Part shown: in pieces, positions 31,026-40,156 of the stretch | Position numbering within the stretch: position 1 is the stretch's first letter | How the letters are laid out: each line of letters begins with the position of its first letter | Assembly (NCBI GenBank): GCA_903932535.1 | Contig: CAIZGR010000661.1 | Coordinates: 1 to 51,315, forward strand | DNA: 51,315 bases | Direction: 5' to 3' | Source of the DNA: an uncultured Hyphomicrobiales bacterium | GTDB taxonomy: Bacteria; Pseudomonadota; Alphaproteobacteria; Rhizobiales; Beijerinckiaceae | The notes under the pieces: model-generated | What the model was told of the DNA's origin: nothing | Seen by the model: the letters and a program-made list of their open reading frames with translations, nothing else | Databases searched by the model: none | Translations under genes and position numbers: made by a program

Positions 31026-31930
31026 ACCTGCCTGCGGATATAGCAAATCAGTCTTTGGATCAAATAGGACTCGATTTCACGATAGGCGACCTGCAAGAAG
31101 GCACGAAGCCTGCACAGGTGCTTTTGCGCGCCTACAGCCAATGTCTGCGCCAGCTTCACCGTGCGGTCCACTGGAATTTCGCCCGCAAACAAACGCCGTT
31201 GCTGCTGCTCGCGGACGCGACCGGCCAGACACCGAACACGCCGACGCAAGTCATTGCGCCGTGGACCTACGAATACGCCTATCCGAACGATTGCATGAAG
31301 GCTCGCTTCGTTCCGTGGAGCCCAATTGGCGTCACGGCGGCTATTCCGTCCGGCAACATCACGGCGCCCAACCCGTCCGCGCCGCTGGTCGGCGGCCTCG
31401 GTAATCCTGTGGCGGGCGCGGCGTTGCGCCCGGCGCGATGGCTTGAGGCCACGGACCCAAACTATCCGGCGTCGGCTGGCGCACTGACCTGGGAGGTTCA
31501 AGGCGTCTCGCCGCAGGGTCGCAGCGTTATCCTCACCAACGTCAAGAACGCCTCAATCGTCTACACGGCGCTGATGAACTACCCGTCGAATTGGGACGCG
31601 CAATTCCGCGCGGCGTTTGTCGCCTATCTGGCGTCCGAGATCGCTCTTCCGCTTTGGTCGTGGAAGAACAACCCGAAAATGGGCATGGCGATGCGTGGCG
31701 ACAACATGAAGATCGCCGCCGCGAAGATCATGGCGGCGCGCGTCACCGACGGCAACGAAGGCTGGCACAACTCGGACTTCACGCCTGACTGGATGCGTTT
31801 TCGCAACGTGGGCGGCGGAAACCACGGCGGCTACAGCCAAGCGATCGGAGAGATGGGCGGCGGCGGCCCTGGCATCCTCATGAACGGTTGCGATGGGTGT
31901 GCGGGCGTCGGCAATACGAGCGCCTACTGA
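31022..31930 (+). CDS. Tail tubular protein A-like adaptor 3
   Basis: A 302-residue protein. NLPADIANQSLDQIGLDFTI, HWNFARKQTPLLLLAD and PWTYEYAYPNDCMKARFVPW repeat the adaptor blocks. It is longer, with a 50-residue insert near the middle and a C-terminal extension (GGGNHGGYSQAIGEMGGGGP). Its start depends on the stop of the homing endonuclease. The TGATG link couples it to the nozzle gene. Confidence 0.75.
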   Translation: MNLPADIANQSLDQIGLDFTIGDLQEGTKPAQVLLRAYSQCLRQLHRAVHWNFARKQTPLLLLADATGQTPNTPTQVIAPWTYEYAYPNDCMKARFVPWSPIGVTAAIPSGNITAPNPSAPLVGGLGNPVAGAALRPARWLEATDPNYPASAGALTWEVQGVSPQGRSVILTNVKNASIVYTALMNYPSNWDAQFRAAFVAYLASEIALPLWSWKNNPKMGMAMRGDNMKIAAAKIMAARVTDGNEGWHNSDFTPDWMRFRNVGGGNHGGYSQAIGEMGGGGPGILMNGCDGCAGVGNTSAY

Positions 31931-34900
31931 TGTCTGTCCCCGTCGCAAAAAATACATTCACGACGGGCGAGGTCTCTCCGGCCATGATGGGTCGGCAGGA
32001 CGAAGAGCGCTACAAGTCCGCGCTCTCGACATGCCGCAATTTTTTCGTTTCCTACACCGGCGGCATCAACAGCCGGGCCGGAACCGCATTTGTGGGATAT
32101 TCCAAACAAACAGGCCGAAGCTATCCGCCGCGCGTGATGGAATTTCAGTTTTCCAGTAATCAGGGTCTCGTGCTGGAATTTGGCAATTTCTACATGCGCT
32201 GCATCTCAAATGGCGCGTTCGTCACTGAGGGTGCGCTTTCGATTACCGCCGCAACAAACACCGACCCCGTTTCGTTGACGATTCAAGGCGGCTTCGCAGT
32301 TTCGGGGGCCACGGCGAACATCGGCGGCGTCTTGGCGAGTTACGCGGTTGGCGACCAAATTACTCTCGCGGGCGGCTCATATATCACGCAAGGCGTTTTG
32401 TCTGTCGCCGCGACGCAGTTGGCGAAAGGCTATCCGACAGTTGCAGGAAGCGGCTATGTCCCCGGCGACACCATGACGCTTGCGGGCGGAACGTTCTCTG
32501 CCGCCGCTGTCGCAACCGTAAGCCGAACGCAAGTCGTCTCCGCGACCGTTGCGGCGGGTGGATCGGGCGGCACGAACGGCACGCAAACCGTCACCGGCAC
32601 GACGGGGACCGGGACTAAATTTCAGATGTCCGTTACGGTTTCTGGAGGCGCGATCACGGCGATTCTCGGACTGGTGACGGGCGGCATATATTCGACCAAC
32701 CCAACGAATTTGGCGGCCGAGCCTGTGACCGGAGCTGGGCTTTCTGGCGCGACCTTGCATGTCGTTATGGGCCTGCAATCCACGACAGTCACGACGTCCG
32801 GCTCTTACACGGTGAACCCGGTTGGCGGCCTTCTCACGCAGAGCGCCACCAGCGGCTCCGGCACAGGTGGGCAATTGATAGGCGCATTCGCCCCTCTTTC
32901 GCTGTCCGTCTCGACGCCGGGACAATATTCTGCGTTCCCGGTAAGCCCCGCCTCACAGGCTTCCACGACGGGCTCCGGGGTCGGTGCGACTTTCAACCTT
33001 TCGTCGGTCGCGTCCGCGCCGCCGCTGAATGTCGGGGATTGGGTCTATGTTCAGTCGATGGCGGGGCTGACGCAGTTAAATGGCGAAACATTTGTCATCA
33101 GCAACATCGTCGGCGATACGATCTATTTGCAGGACGTTTTCGGCGCGAATGTAGACGCTACGTCCTTCCCAGCCTATGCGGGCGGAGGTTCGGTTTCGCG
33201 CATCTACACGCTGACGACACCGTATGCAGAGCAAGACCTTCCGTGGTTGAAGGTCGTCCAATCTGCCGACACCATGTCTCTATGTCTCGTCAATCAAATC
33301 ACCGGAACCGAATACAACGGTCAAGATTTGGTGAGAAATTCGGATACGAATTGGACGTTTTCGCCCTTGGTGCCGGCGCCGTCCGTTTCTCCTCCCGCGA
33401 CGGTAAGCGGAGTGTCGTCGGCGTCTGGATCGGTCAACTACGAATATGTCGTTACGTCGATTGACCCGAATGACGGGACCGAAAGCATTGCGTCTTCCAT
33501 CGTCAGCATTCCAAGCGCGGTCGATATTGCGTCCACGGCGGGCTCGATCACGGTTTCTTGGTCGGCGGTCGCGAACGTGACTGAATACTATATTTACAAA
33601 GCCCTGCCTGGTTATGGCGCTCCGGTCGCTGCGGGCGCGCAGTTCGGCTATGCGGGCCTGTCCTACGGCAATTCGTTCGTAGACTCGAATATCGTCGCGG
33701 ATTTTTCACATTCTCCGCCCACTCACCAGAATCCGTTCGCGCGCGGCGTCATCACTGGCGGAACGGCGGTTTCTGGAGGAAGTGGCTACACCCATATCAC
33801 GCTTTCAATTACGAGCGGGACCGGGACCGGCGGCGTGCTGACGGGGGTTTTGAAGAGCGGAGCGTTGGTGGGCGTTATTGTGCAAGACGAGGGGGCTGGG
33901 TATCTTGCCGGTGACACAATCAATGTCGGCGGCGATGGCGTCGGGGCGGCGGCCACGTTACAGGTCGGGCCGCAGTCTGGCACATATCCGTCCGTTCCCG
34001 CCTATTTCCAAGAGCGACGCGGCTACGCGAACACGCTGAACAACCCGGATACCTATTTCTTTTCGCAGCCGGGCGCGTTCACCAACTTCGATGTGCGCAA
34101 CCCGACAATCGCCTCGGACGCGATCACCGGTTCACCGTGGGCCGTTCAGGTCAATGGCGTGCAATGGATGATCCAAAGTTCCGGCGGTCTTTTGGTGATG
34201 ACCGGCTTGCGGGCCTGGATGCTGGTGGGGTCAGGTTCGTTTGCGACAAACGTGCAGCCTATCTCGCCCTCGAACCAGAACGACGTGCCGCAGGCGTTTA
34301 CGGGTTCGTCGCCGCTGATCCAACCGATCCTGATTAATTTCGACGTGCTCTACGTCGATCCAAACGGCGTTTATTGGTACGACCTTCCCTACCAGCTATA
34401 CGCACTGTCGGAGCCCATCGACCTGACGGACGTGTCGGCGCATATGTTCACCGGCTACACCGTCGTCGCCAGAGCCTATTGCGAGAAACCTTACCGGCTG
34501 ATCTGGTCGGTGCGCAGCGACGGCGCACTTCTGTCGCTGACCTATTACAAGACACAGAAGGTGCAGGGCTGGGCGCGGCACGACACGCAGGGAATTTTCG
34601 TTGGTGTATGTTCGGTGAACGAGCCACCCGTCAACGCGGCCTATTTTGCGACCCGCCGTTTTCCGGGTGGTGGCAATCCGTACATAATTGAGCGCATGGA
34701 CAATAGAATTTGGACCGACGCCGAATCTGTGTGGGCGGTCGATTGCGGACTATCCTACCCGCAGCCAAAACCGAACGCGATTTTGTTTGTCAACTCAACG
34801 TCTGGTCTGGGCGCAATATCTGGGGCAACAAACATTGTCGGAGGTTCAGGCTATTCGACGGCGACGACCGGCTACGTGGTCGATCAGTTTGGCGGCACAG

Positions 34901-35844
34901 GATCGGGGGCCGCCCCAACGCTTACTTTTGTGGAGGGCGTGCTCACCGGGGTTTCGTTCGCGACCGGATCGCAAGGATCCGGCTACACGCAGCCGCTTTT
35001 GGTTTTAACAGACTTGGCTGGAAGTGCCGGTGGCTCAGGCGCAAGCGCCGTCCTAACATTGAACAATGAAACGGCTCTAACCGCTTCTGCATCTGTATTC
35101 ACGGTCGCAGGGCAAATCATCAGAGGCGGCGGTGGTGTCATTGAGGTAACGAGCGTCACCAATGGGACGACGGCGATTGGAAATGTTCTTTCGCCTCTGA
35201 GCAATGCTATTCCCGGCACAGGGGATACGGCTTCCCAAATTGCGCCGGGCCAGTGGACCATGACAACGCCAACGTCGGTTGTCAGTGGGTTGCGGCATTT
35301 GGCTGGGATCGCCGTGACGGGCCTCGCGGACGGCAACGTGATCCCACCGACGGTAGTAAGCGCGGCCGGGACGATTACGTTGGCGACGCCAGCTTCGGCA
35401 ATCACGGTCGGCCTCGGTTTCCAATGTCAGGCGCAGGACGTGCCGATCGACACCGGCCAGCCAACCGTGCAAGCTCAAAGGAAAAAGCTGACCGCAACCA
35501 GCCTGCGTCTCGACGCTTCTCGCGGCGTCAAGGTCGGGTCGAACCAGCGCGACGGGTCGTCCTTGAGCCCGCCGCAGATCGCCGTGGTCTGGAAGGACAT
35601 GCAGCCGTTGCCCGACAGCGGACCAGGCACGCCGAATTTTCCGCCCGTCCCCTACAATGCGCTATGTGTGCCGCTGCGCACCGGCGACGTGCGGACGGCG
35701 CTTGCTGGCGGAACCGTCACGCCCGGCCAGCTTGCGATTCAGCAGGATAACCCTCTTCCGGCAAACGTGGTCGCCATCTACAGCGAGTTGTTGAGCGGTG
35801 ACACGCCTCAAGTTCAGGCGCCGAAGAAAGGTCAAGGGCAATGA
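31930..35844 (+). CDS. Tail nozzle (tubular protein B-like) with large insertions
   Basis: A 1304-residue protein starting MSVPVAKNTFTTGEVSPAMM, GRQDEERYKSALSTCRNFF and GGINSRAGTAFVG, the hallmark of T7 gp12-type nozzles. Between nozzle blocks lie beta repeats (GSGYVPGDTMTLAGG-type) near residues 140-320 and 630-690, and a fibronectin-III-like domain (PPATVSGVSSASGSVNYEYV) near 490-590. The C-terminal part from about 695 (YFQERRGYANTLNNPDTYFF) returns to nozzle sequence. It is about 1.6 times the T7 length. The insertions probably decorate the tail tip. Confidence 0.85.
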   Translation: MSVPVAKNTFTTGEVSPAMMGRQDEERYKSALSTCRNFFVSYTGGINSRAGTAFVGYSKQTGRSYPPRVMEFQFSSNQGLVLEFGNFYMRCISNGAFVTEGALSITAATNTDPVSLTIQGGFAVSGATANIGGVLASYAVGDQITLAGGSYITQGVLSVAATQLAKGYPTVAGSGYVPGDTMTLAGGTFSAAAVATVSRTQVVSATVAAGGSGGTNGTQTVTGTTGTGTKFQMSVTVSGGAITAILGLVTGGIYSTNPTNLAAEPVTGAGLSGATLHVVMGLQSTTVTTSGSYTVNPVGGLLTQSATSGSGTGGQLIGAFAPLSLSVSTPGQYSAFPVSPASQASTTGSGVGATFNLSSVASAPPLNVGDWVYVQSMAGLTQLNGETFVISNIVGDTIYLQDVFGANVDATSFPAYAGGGSVSRIYTLTTPYAEQDLPWLKVVQSADTMSLCLVNQITGTEYNGQDLVRNSDTNWTFSPLVPAPSVSPPATVSGVSSASGSVNYEYVVTSIDPNDGTESIASSIVSIPSAVDIASTAGSITVSWSAVANVTEYYIYKALPGYGAPVAAGAQFGYAGLSYGNSFVDSNIVADFSHSPPTHQNPFARGVITGGTAVSGGSGYTHITLSITSGTGTGGVLTGVLKSGALVGVIVQDEGAGYLAGDTINVGGDGVGAAATLQVGPQSGTYPSVPAYFQERRGYANTLNNPDTYFFSQPGAFTNFDVRNPTIASDAITGSPWAVQVNGVQWMIQSSGGLLVMTGLRAWMLVGSGSFATNVQPISPSNQNDVPQAFTGSSPLIQPILINFDVLYVDPNGVYWYDLPYQLYALSEPIDLTDVSAHMFTGYTVVARAYCEKPYRLIWSVRSDGALLSLTYYKTQKVQGWARHDTQGIFVGVCSVNEPPVNAAYFATRRFPGGGNPYIIERMDNRIWTDAESVWAVDCGLSYPQPKPNAILFVNSTSGLGAISGATNIVGGSGYSTATTGYVVDQFGGTGSGAAPTLTFVEGVLTGVSFATGSQGSGYTQPLLVLTDLAGSAGGSGASAVLTLNNETALTASASVFTVAGQIIRGGGGVIEVTSVTNGTTAIGNVLSPLSNAIPGTGDTASQIAPGQWTMTTPTSVVSGLRHLAGIAVTGLADGNVIPPTVVSAAGTITLATPASAITVGLGFQCQAQDVPIDTGQPTVQAQRKKLTATSLRLDASRGVKVGSNQRDGSSLSPPQIAVVWKDMQPLPDSGPGTPNFPPVPYNALCVPLRTGDVRTALAGGTVTPGQLAIQQDNPLPANVVAIYSELLSGDTPQVQAPKKGQGQ

Positions 35845-36377
35845 GCCCGCGCTTTGAGATCGTCGAGGCCAAACCATTTCATTGTGGGCAGATGGCGCGC
35901 GCGACTCGTCGCGATTATTTGGGCGCGATGCTGGCGGCCGGCGCAAACCCGCACATGGAATTGCGCGAGTGCTTCGACCAATCCTCCTTCCGGCGCGCAT
36001 GGCTCATCGACGGCAAGGTGGCGGCGCTGGGCGGTGTCATCGGCACGATCATGAGCGCCGAAGGCATGGTGTGGCTGGCGCTGTCCGATGAGGCGACGCG
36101 CCACCCGCGCGCCGTCATTCGCGAGGCTCGGCGTCAGCTTTCTGGCCTCATGCGGACACGGCGAGAGCTTCGGGCGTCGATCTTCGAGGGCGACGATCCG
36201 TCACTTCGCTTGGCGATCTTTCTCGGATTTCACGTTCTCGGCTGCGCTTGGGGCGGCCCTGCTGAAACAAGCGAGGGGCGTCGATTGCTTGCTCGCGAGA
36301 TCACAGCTAACGCTGATCTGCGCATCACCGTTGGGAACAGCTTCATGATCCCGATGGCCTATCAGGAGGCGGATTGA
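35841..36377 (+). CDS. Gp13-type virion protein, acetyltransferase-like
   Basis: A 178-residue protein. FHCGQMARATRRDYLGAMLA, RRAWLIDGKVAALGGVIGTI then GMVWLALSDEATRHP (about residues 48-95) have the GNAT-like strand order of the T7 gp13/DUF2833 family. It overlaps the nozzle gene by 4 bases. In T7, gp13 is an assembly or ejection factor; enzymatic activity here is uncertain. Confidence 0.7.
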   Translation: MSPRFEIVEAKPFHCGQMARATRRDYLGAMLAAGANPHMELRECFDQSSFRRAWLIDGKVAALGGVIGTIMSAEGMVWLALSDEATRHPRAVIREARRQLSGLMRTRRELRASIFEGDDPSLRLAIFLGFHVLGCAWGGPAETSEGRRLLAREITANADLRITVGNSFMIPMAYQEAD

Positions 36378-36953
36378 ATGGCGATCCTCGCAGCCGCCGC
36401 CCCGGTCTTGGGTTTGGTCGGAACCGCCGTTTCGGCTGGCGGCGCCGTGCTGGGCGGCATCGCGCAAAGCAACGCCGCCTCGTATCAGGCCAAGGTCGCG
36501 GAGAACAACGCGCAGATCGCCAAGCAGAACGCGACCTATGCCTTGCAGGCTGGCGAGGCCAAGACGGAGCAAGCCGGATTGAAGGCGGCCGAAGAGGGCG
36601 GGGCGGTCAAGACGGCGCTGGCGGCGAACAATGTGGACGTCAACACCGGCTCGGCGAAGGACGTCGAGGCGAGCACCCGCGAAAAGGGCGTACTGAACGA
36701 AGAGACGACGGCCAACGACGCGGAATTGAAAGCTTACGGCTATCAGACGCAGGCGACGGGCTTTGAGGCCCAAGCCGGGCTTGACAACGCGACGGCGGCA
36801 GAAGCTCCCATCGGGGCGGCCATTGGCGCGACGGGGAGTTTGTTATCGGGCGCGTCGTCCGTCGGCTTCAAATGGACCGGCTTCGGCGCGGGCGGCGGCT
36901 CGCCAATCGCCAACGCCATGAACGCAAGCGGTTCTTCTGTCGGGGGGGCCTGA
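36378..36953 (+). CDS. Gp14-type internal virion protein
   Basis: A 191-residue protein. AAAPVLGLVGTAVSAGGAVL at the N-terminus is a hydrophobic Gly/Ala segment. A long helix follows (SYQAKVAENNAQIAKQNATY and heptads to about residue 140), and the end is Gly/Ala-rich. This is the plan of T7 gp14-like ejection proteins, which form the outer-membrane channel. The TGATG junction couples it to the lysozyme gene. Confidence 0.7.
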   Translation: MAILAAAAPVLGLVGTAVSAGGAVLGGIAQSNAASYQAKVAENNAQIAKQNATYALQAGEAKTEQAGLKAAEEGGAVKTALAANNVDVNTGSAKDVEASTREKGVLNEETTANDAELKAYGYQTQATGFEAQAGLDNATAAEAPIGAAIGATGSLLSGASSVGFKWTGFGAGGGSPIANAMNASGSSVGGA

Positions 36954-39900
36954 TGGCACAAGTACCCTACGCTGGCGGAACTGCCGACGTTCAGCCCGAC
37001 GCCGCGCCGCCTGACGACTATCAGCGGATCGAGGCCAACCCGTCATCGTTCGGCGGGGCGATTGCGCAGGGCGCGGAAAAGTTCGGCGCGGGCGCCACCG
37101 ACATGTCGAAGTTCTGGGGGCACGTCCAGGCGGACGACGCCTCGAACAACGCGCAGAAAGAGGCGTCGGACCTCGCCGAGCATATCCGCACGCTGCAAGG
37201 TCAGGACGCGCTCGACGCGCAGAAGGGCGCGTACAAATCGCTCGACGACATTTACACGAAGTATCGCAACCAGCTTGGGACACCGGATCAACAACTCATA
37301 TTCGATAACCAAAATCGCCCGTTCTTTGACCGGACTATTCGCGGCCAAATAAACACAACGTTCGTTGAAGCTGGGCGGCAGTTTGCAACAAAGACGGCAG
37401 ACGCGGGAATCGAGATCGCTCACAGCATGGCGGCGACGGCGGGTTCTGACGGCAACTGGCCTACCGTTGAGGTCTCCTATCACAAAGCGCTATCTGGAGA
37501 ATATAAGAAGCTTCAGGTCGCCGGAATGGAGAACGACCCCGACTCCGTCGCGGCGGCGAAGGTCAAGGCAGCGCTCGTTTACAAATCTGGCCTCGAAGGC
37601 ATGGCGCCGAAAAACCCTGATGGCGCGCTTACCAAGTTGGATGATCCAAAGATCAAAGCCGCTCTCGGAACGAATTACGACGCCACGGAAAAGAGCGTGC
37701 GTGAGAGTGTGGCGCGGTCCTATATCTCCAAAGCCGACGCGCTTTCCGTTGACGACCCGACAAAGGCGGAAGCGTTCGTGCGCGCCAACGAAGCGAAGTT
37801 CGGGCCGTCCTACGGCGCGGCGCTCGACCGCGCGCACGAGGCCGCGAATCGCGCCATCGGCAAGGGCGGCGGGAACACGGCATGGGACGCTGCTGCGGGC
37901 GGCGCGCCGAAAACGACGCCGGTTTCGTCGAACGCGCAGGTCTACGGCGACAGCCTCGGCGAAGGCGTCAAGACGGCCTATGGGCTGTCTGGCGACACGA
38001 AGGTCGGGCGCACGCCGCAACAGGTCTATGACACCCTGCATGCGCTTCCTGATGGCTCGCTCGCCGGAAAACCCGTCGTCATTTCGACCGGCGCGTCCAA
38101 CAGTCCAAAGGACGTCGATTTCGCGCGCAACCAGATTCGCACAGCGATAGCCAAAGGCGCGGACCCGGCGCAACTCACCGTGCTTGGCGTCGGCGACCGC
38201 CCAGACTTCGCGGGCGTCAACGACAAACTGAAAGAGATCGCCGGGCAGTTCGGCGCGAAGTTTCAGCCAGTCGATCCGTCGAAACTGTCGGCCGACCGGG
38301 TGCATCCGGCCAGCTACAATGGCTTGCTGGGTGGCGCGGTTCCGGCCCGCGCTTCCGGCCCCATCACGACCGGGCCTGCCGCCAACATAGACCAATCAAT
38401 CCCACCCGAAGGACGTGCCCTGCTGGCGACCATCGGCGGTCCCGAGGCTGGCGGCCAATACAACGTGCGCTACGGGGGCGCGCGCTTCGAGGGTTACGGC
38501 GACCATCCGCGAATTGCCGAAAAGATCACGACCGGCCCGAACGCAGGCAAAACATCCGACGCGGCCGGGCGCTATCAGTTTCTCGGCTCCACATGGGATG
38601 AGGCGAAGAAAGCGCTTGGCCTGACGGACTTTTCGCCTGCCAGTCAAGACAAGGCCGCGTGGTGGCTTGCGCAGCGTGATTATCACGCGAAGACCGGCGG
38701 CGACCTGACGGCGGCGCTCAAGAGCGGCGACCCGGAGAAACTGGCGGGCGTCGCTCAGGCGCTTCACGGAACATGGACGTCTCTGCCTGGGGGAATTGAA
38801 GAAGGAACCACGAGCGGCAAATTCGCCGCGTCCTACAGCGCCGCGCTGCAAGGTAAAGGCACATCGACCATCGCCTCGCGCGAGCCGGCCAGCTACAGCG
38901 CGCGACCTGTCGCGACCTCGCCAGACGCCGCCCCCGAATCCCTCGAAACCACCAAGCCCACCGACGCCGCGTTCACCCCGCCCACGCCGCCCGCTCTGCA
39001 ACCGCCCCCGCCGCCGCAGACGCCGGAAGACGTCGTGAACGCGATCTACGACCGCCAGTCGGCGGCGTTGGCGCACCTGAAAGAGATGGGCCTGACGCCC
39101 GAGCAGATGATTGAGGGCGAGCGCCAGATTACGCAGCGCGCAGCGCTCGAGGTCGCGGCGGCGGGCGAGGCACAGCGGGCAATCAAAGCGCGTGAGGAAG
39201 CTGCGTCAAACGACGTGCTTGGTATGGCGCACAGCGGCGATTTTACCGGCGCCTACAAGAAACTGGATCAATACCGCACGACCAATCAAATAGACGAGAG
39301 ATTTTACGACACGATGAGCAAGGCGTTGATGGAGCAGTCCGGCGACCCGAACCCGAAATGGTACGGGCGAGGCTATACGGATGCGCTGAAGCGCACGTTA
39401 CTTGACGCCAAAGACCCCAACCGCTTGGCGTCGGTGCGACAAGTTTTGGAATTGCAGGCCAGCGGACAACTTACCGCGCGCGGTGCCGGAGAAATCATGA
39501 AGACGATGCAGGCGCTTGAGAAAAGCGAAGACGAGGTTGGTATCCAAACCGTTCGTTCCGAGGGGCTCAAGGCACTCGAAGGCAAATTGGCTGGCGGTCT
39601 CGACCCACTCGGCAAAATGCGCAATCCGCAAGGCGAAGAGATATTCCGCACCGTCGGCGTCGCTCAATACAACCGTGCTTTCAACGAATGGCGCGCCGCC
39701 AAGAAAGAAGGGAAGGGAGACGACTTTTTTTCACTGTCCGACCCCAAAAAACTTGATGCGTTTTCCGAGTCAATATATCCGAAGGCTCAGCGGGACCGCG
39801 ACATGATGTTTGGTCAAGACGATCAACCAGTAGCGGGTGGGGGAGCGGCAGTCATCCCGCCGGCGCCCGGCGGCGTTGACCAGGACTCTTGGAAATCCAT

Positions 39901-40156
39901 TGTCGGACAAGTGCCCGTCGGTGCTGATGGCAAGGCATGGCCTATAACGAACTGGGTGAATGCGATCCAACAGCTTCGCAACGATCCGACGCCGCAAAAC
40001 ATCCAGCGGTTTGATCAATTTTTTGGCCCTGCTGGATACCGCGCCGAGGAGATTATTACCAAACTGGAAAAACGCACAGCCGACCCAAATCGTGAAAACC
40101 AAGGCAAGGACCAAGTATATCTTGACCTTCTCAAAGCCGGTGCGGGGATTCCCTGA
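36953..40156 (+). CDS. Internal virion protein with SGNH and GH104 lysozyme domains
   Basis: A 1067-residue protein. About residues 1-320 are helical, like ejection proteins. An SGNH/GDSL hydrolase follows, with YGDSLGEG (S334), VVISTGASN and DRVHP (D448, H451) as the catalytic blocks. About 482-640 match a lambda-R-type GH104 lysozyme: GGPEAGG with E498, GYGDHPRIAEK, AGRYQFLGSTWDE and LTDFSPASQDKA. The rest is a helical tail. The protein should be ejected and open the peptidoglycan. The substrate of the SGNH part is not known. It starts inside the preceding stop (TGATG). Confidence 0.82.
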   Translation: MAQVPYAGGTADVQPDAAPPDDYQRIEANPSSFGGAIAQGAEKFGAGATDMSKFWGHVQADDASNNAQKEASDLAEHIRTLQGQDALDAQKGAYKSLDDIYTKYRNQLGTPDQQLIFDNQNRPFFDRTIRGQINTTFVEAGRQFATKTADAGIEIAHSMAATAGSDGNWPTVEVSYHKALSGEYKKLQVAGMENDPDSVAAAKVKAALVYKSGLEGMAPKNPDGALTKLDDPKIKAALGTNYDATEKSVRESVARSYISKADALSVDDPTKAEAFVRANEAKFGPSYGAALDRAHEAANRAIGKGGGNTAWDAAAGGAPKTTPVSSNAQVYGDSLGEGVKTAYGLSGDTKVGRTPQQVYDTLHALPDGSLAGKPVVISTGASNSPKDVDFARNQIRTAIAKGADPAQLTVLGVGDRPDFAGVNDKLKEIAGQFGAKFQPVDPSKLSADRVHPASYNGLLGGAVPARASGPITTGPAANIDQSIPPEGRALLATIGGPEAGGQYNVRYGGARFEGYGDHPRIAEKITTGPNAGKTSDAAGRYQFLGSTWDEAKKALGLTDFSPASQDKAAWWLAQRDYHAKTGGDLTAALKSGDPEKLAGVAQALHGTWTSLPGGIEEGTTSGKFAASYSAALQGKGTSTIASREPASYSARPVATSPDAAPESLETTKPTDAAFTPPTPPALQPPPPPQTPEDVVNAIYDRQSAALAHLKEMGLTPEQMIEGERQITQRAALEVAAAGEAQRAIKAREEAASNDVLGMAHSGDFTGAYKKLDQYRTTNQIDERFYDTMSKALMEQSGDPNPKWYGRGYTDALKRTLLDAKDPNRLASVRQVLELQASGQLTARGAGEIMKTMQALEKSEDEVGIQTVRSEGLKALEGKLAGGLDPLGKMRNPQGEEIFRTVGVAQYNRAFNEWRAAKKEGKGDDFFSLSDPKKLDAFSESIYPKAQRDRDMMFGQDDQPVAGGGAAVIPPAPGGVDQDSWKSIVGQVPVGADGKAWPITNWVNAIQQLRNDPTPQNIQRFDQFFGPAGYRAEEIITKLEKRTADPNRENQGKDQVYLDLLKAGAGIP

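Noticed and set aside
20631..35844. Diversity-generating retroelement, as in BPP-1
   Set aside because: The head genes resemble BPP-1, so I looked for one. No reverse transcriptase, Avd-like protein or template/variable repeat pair was found.
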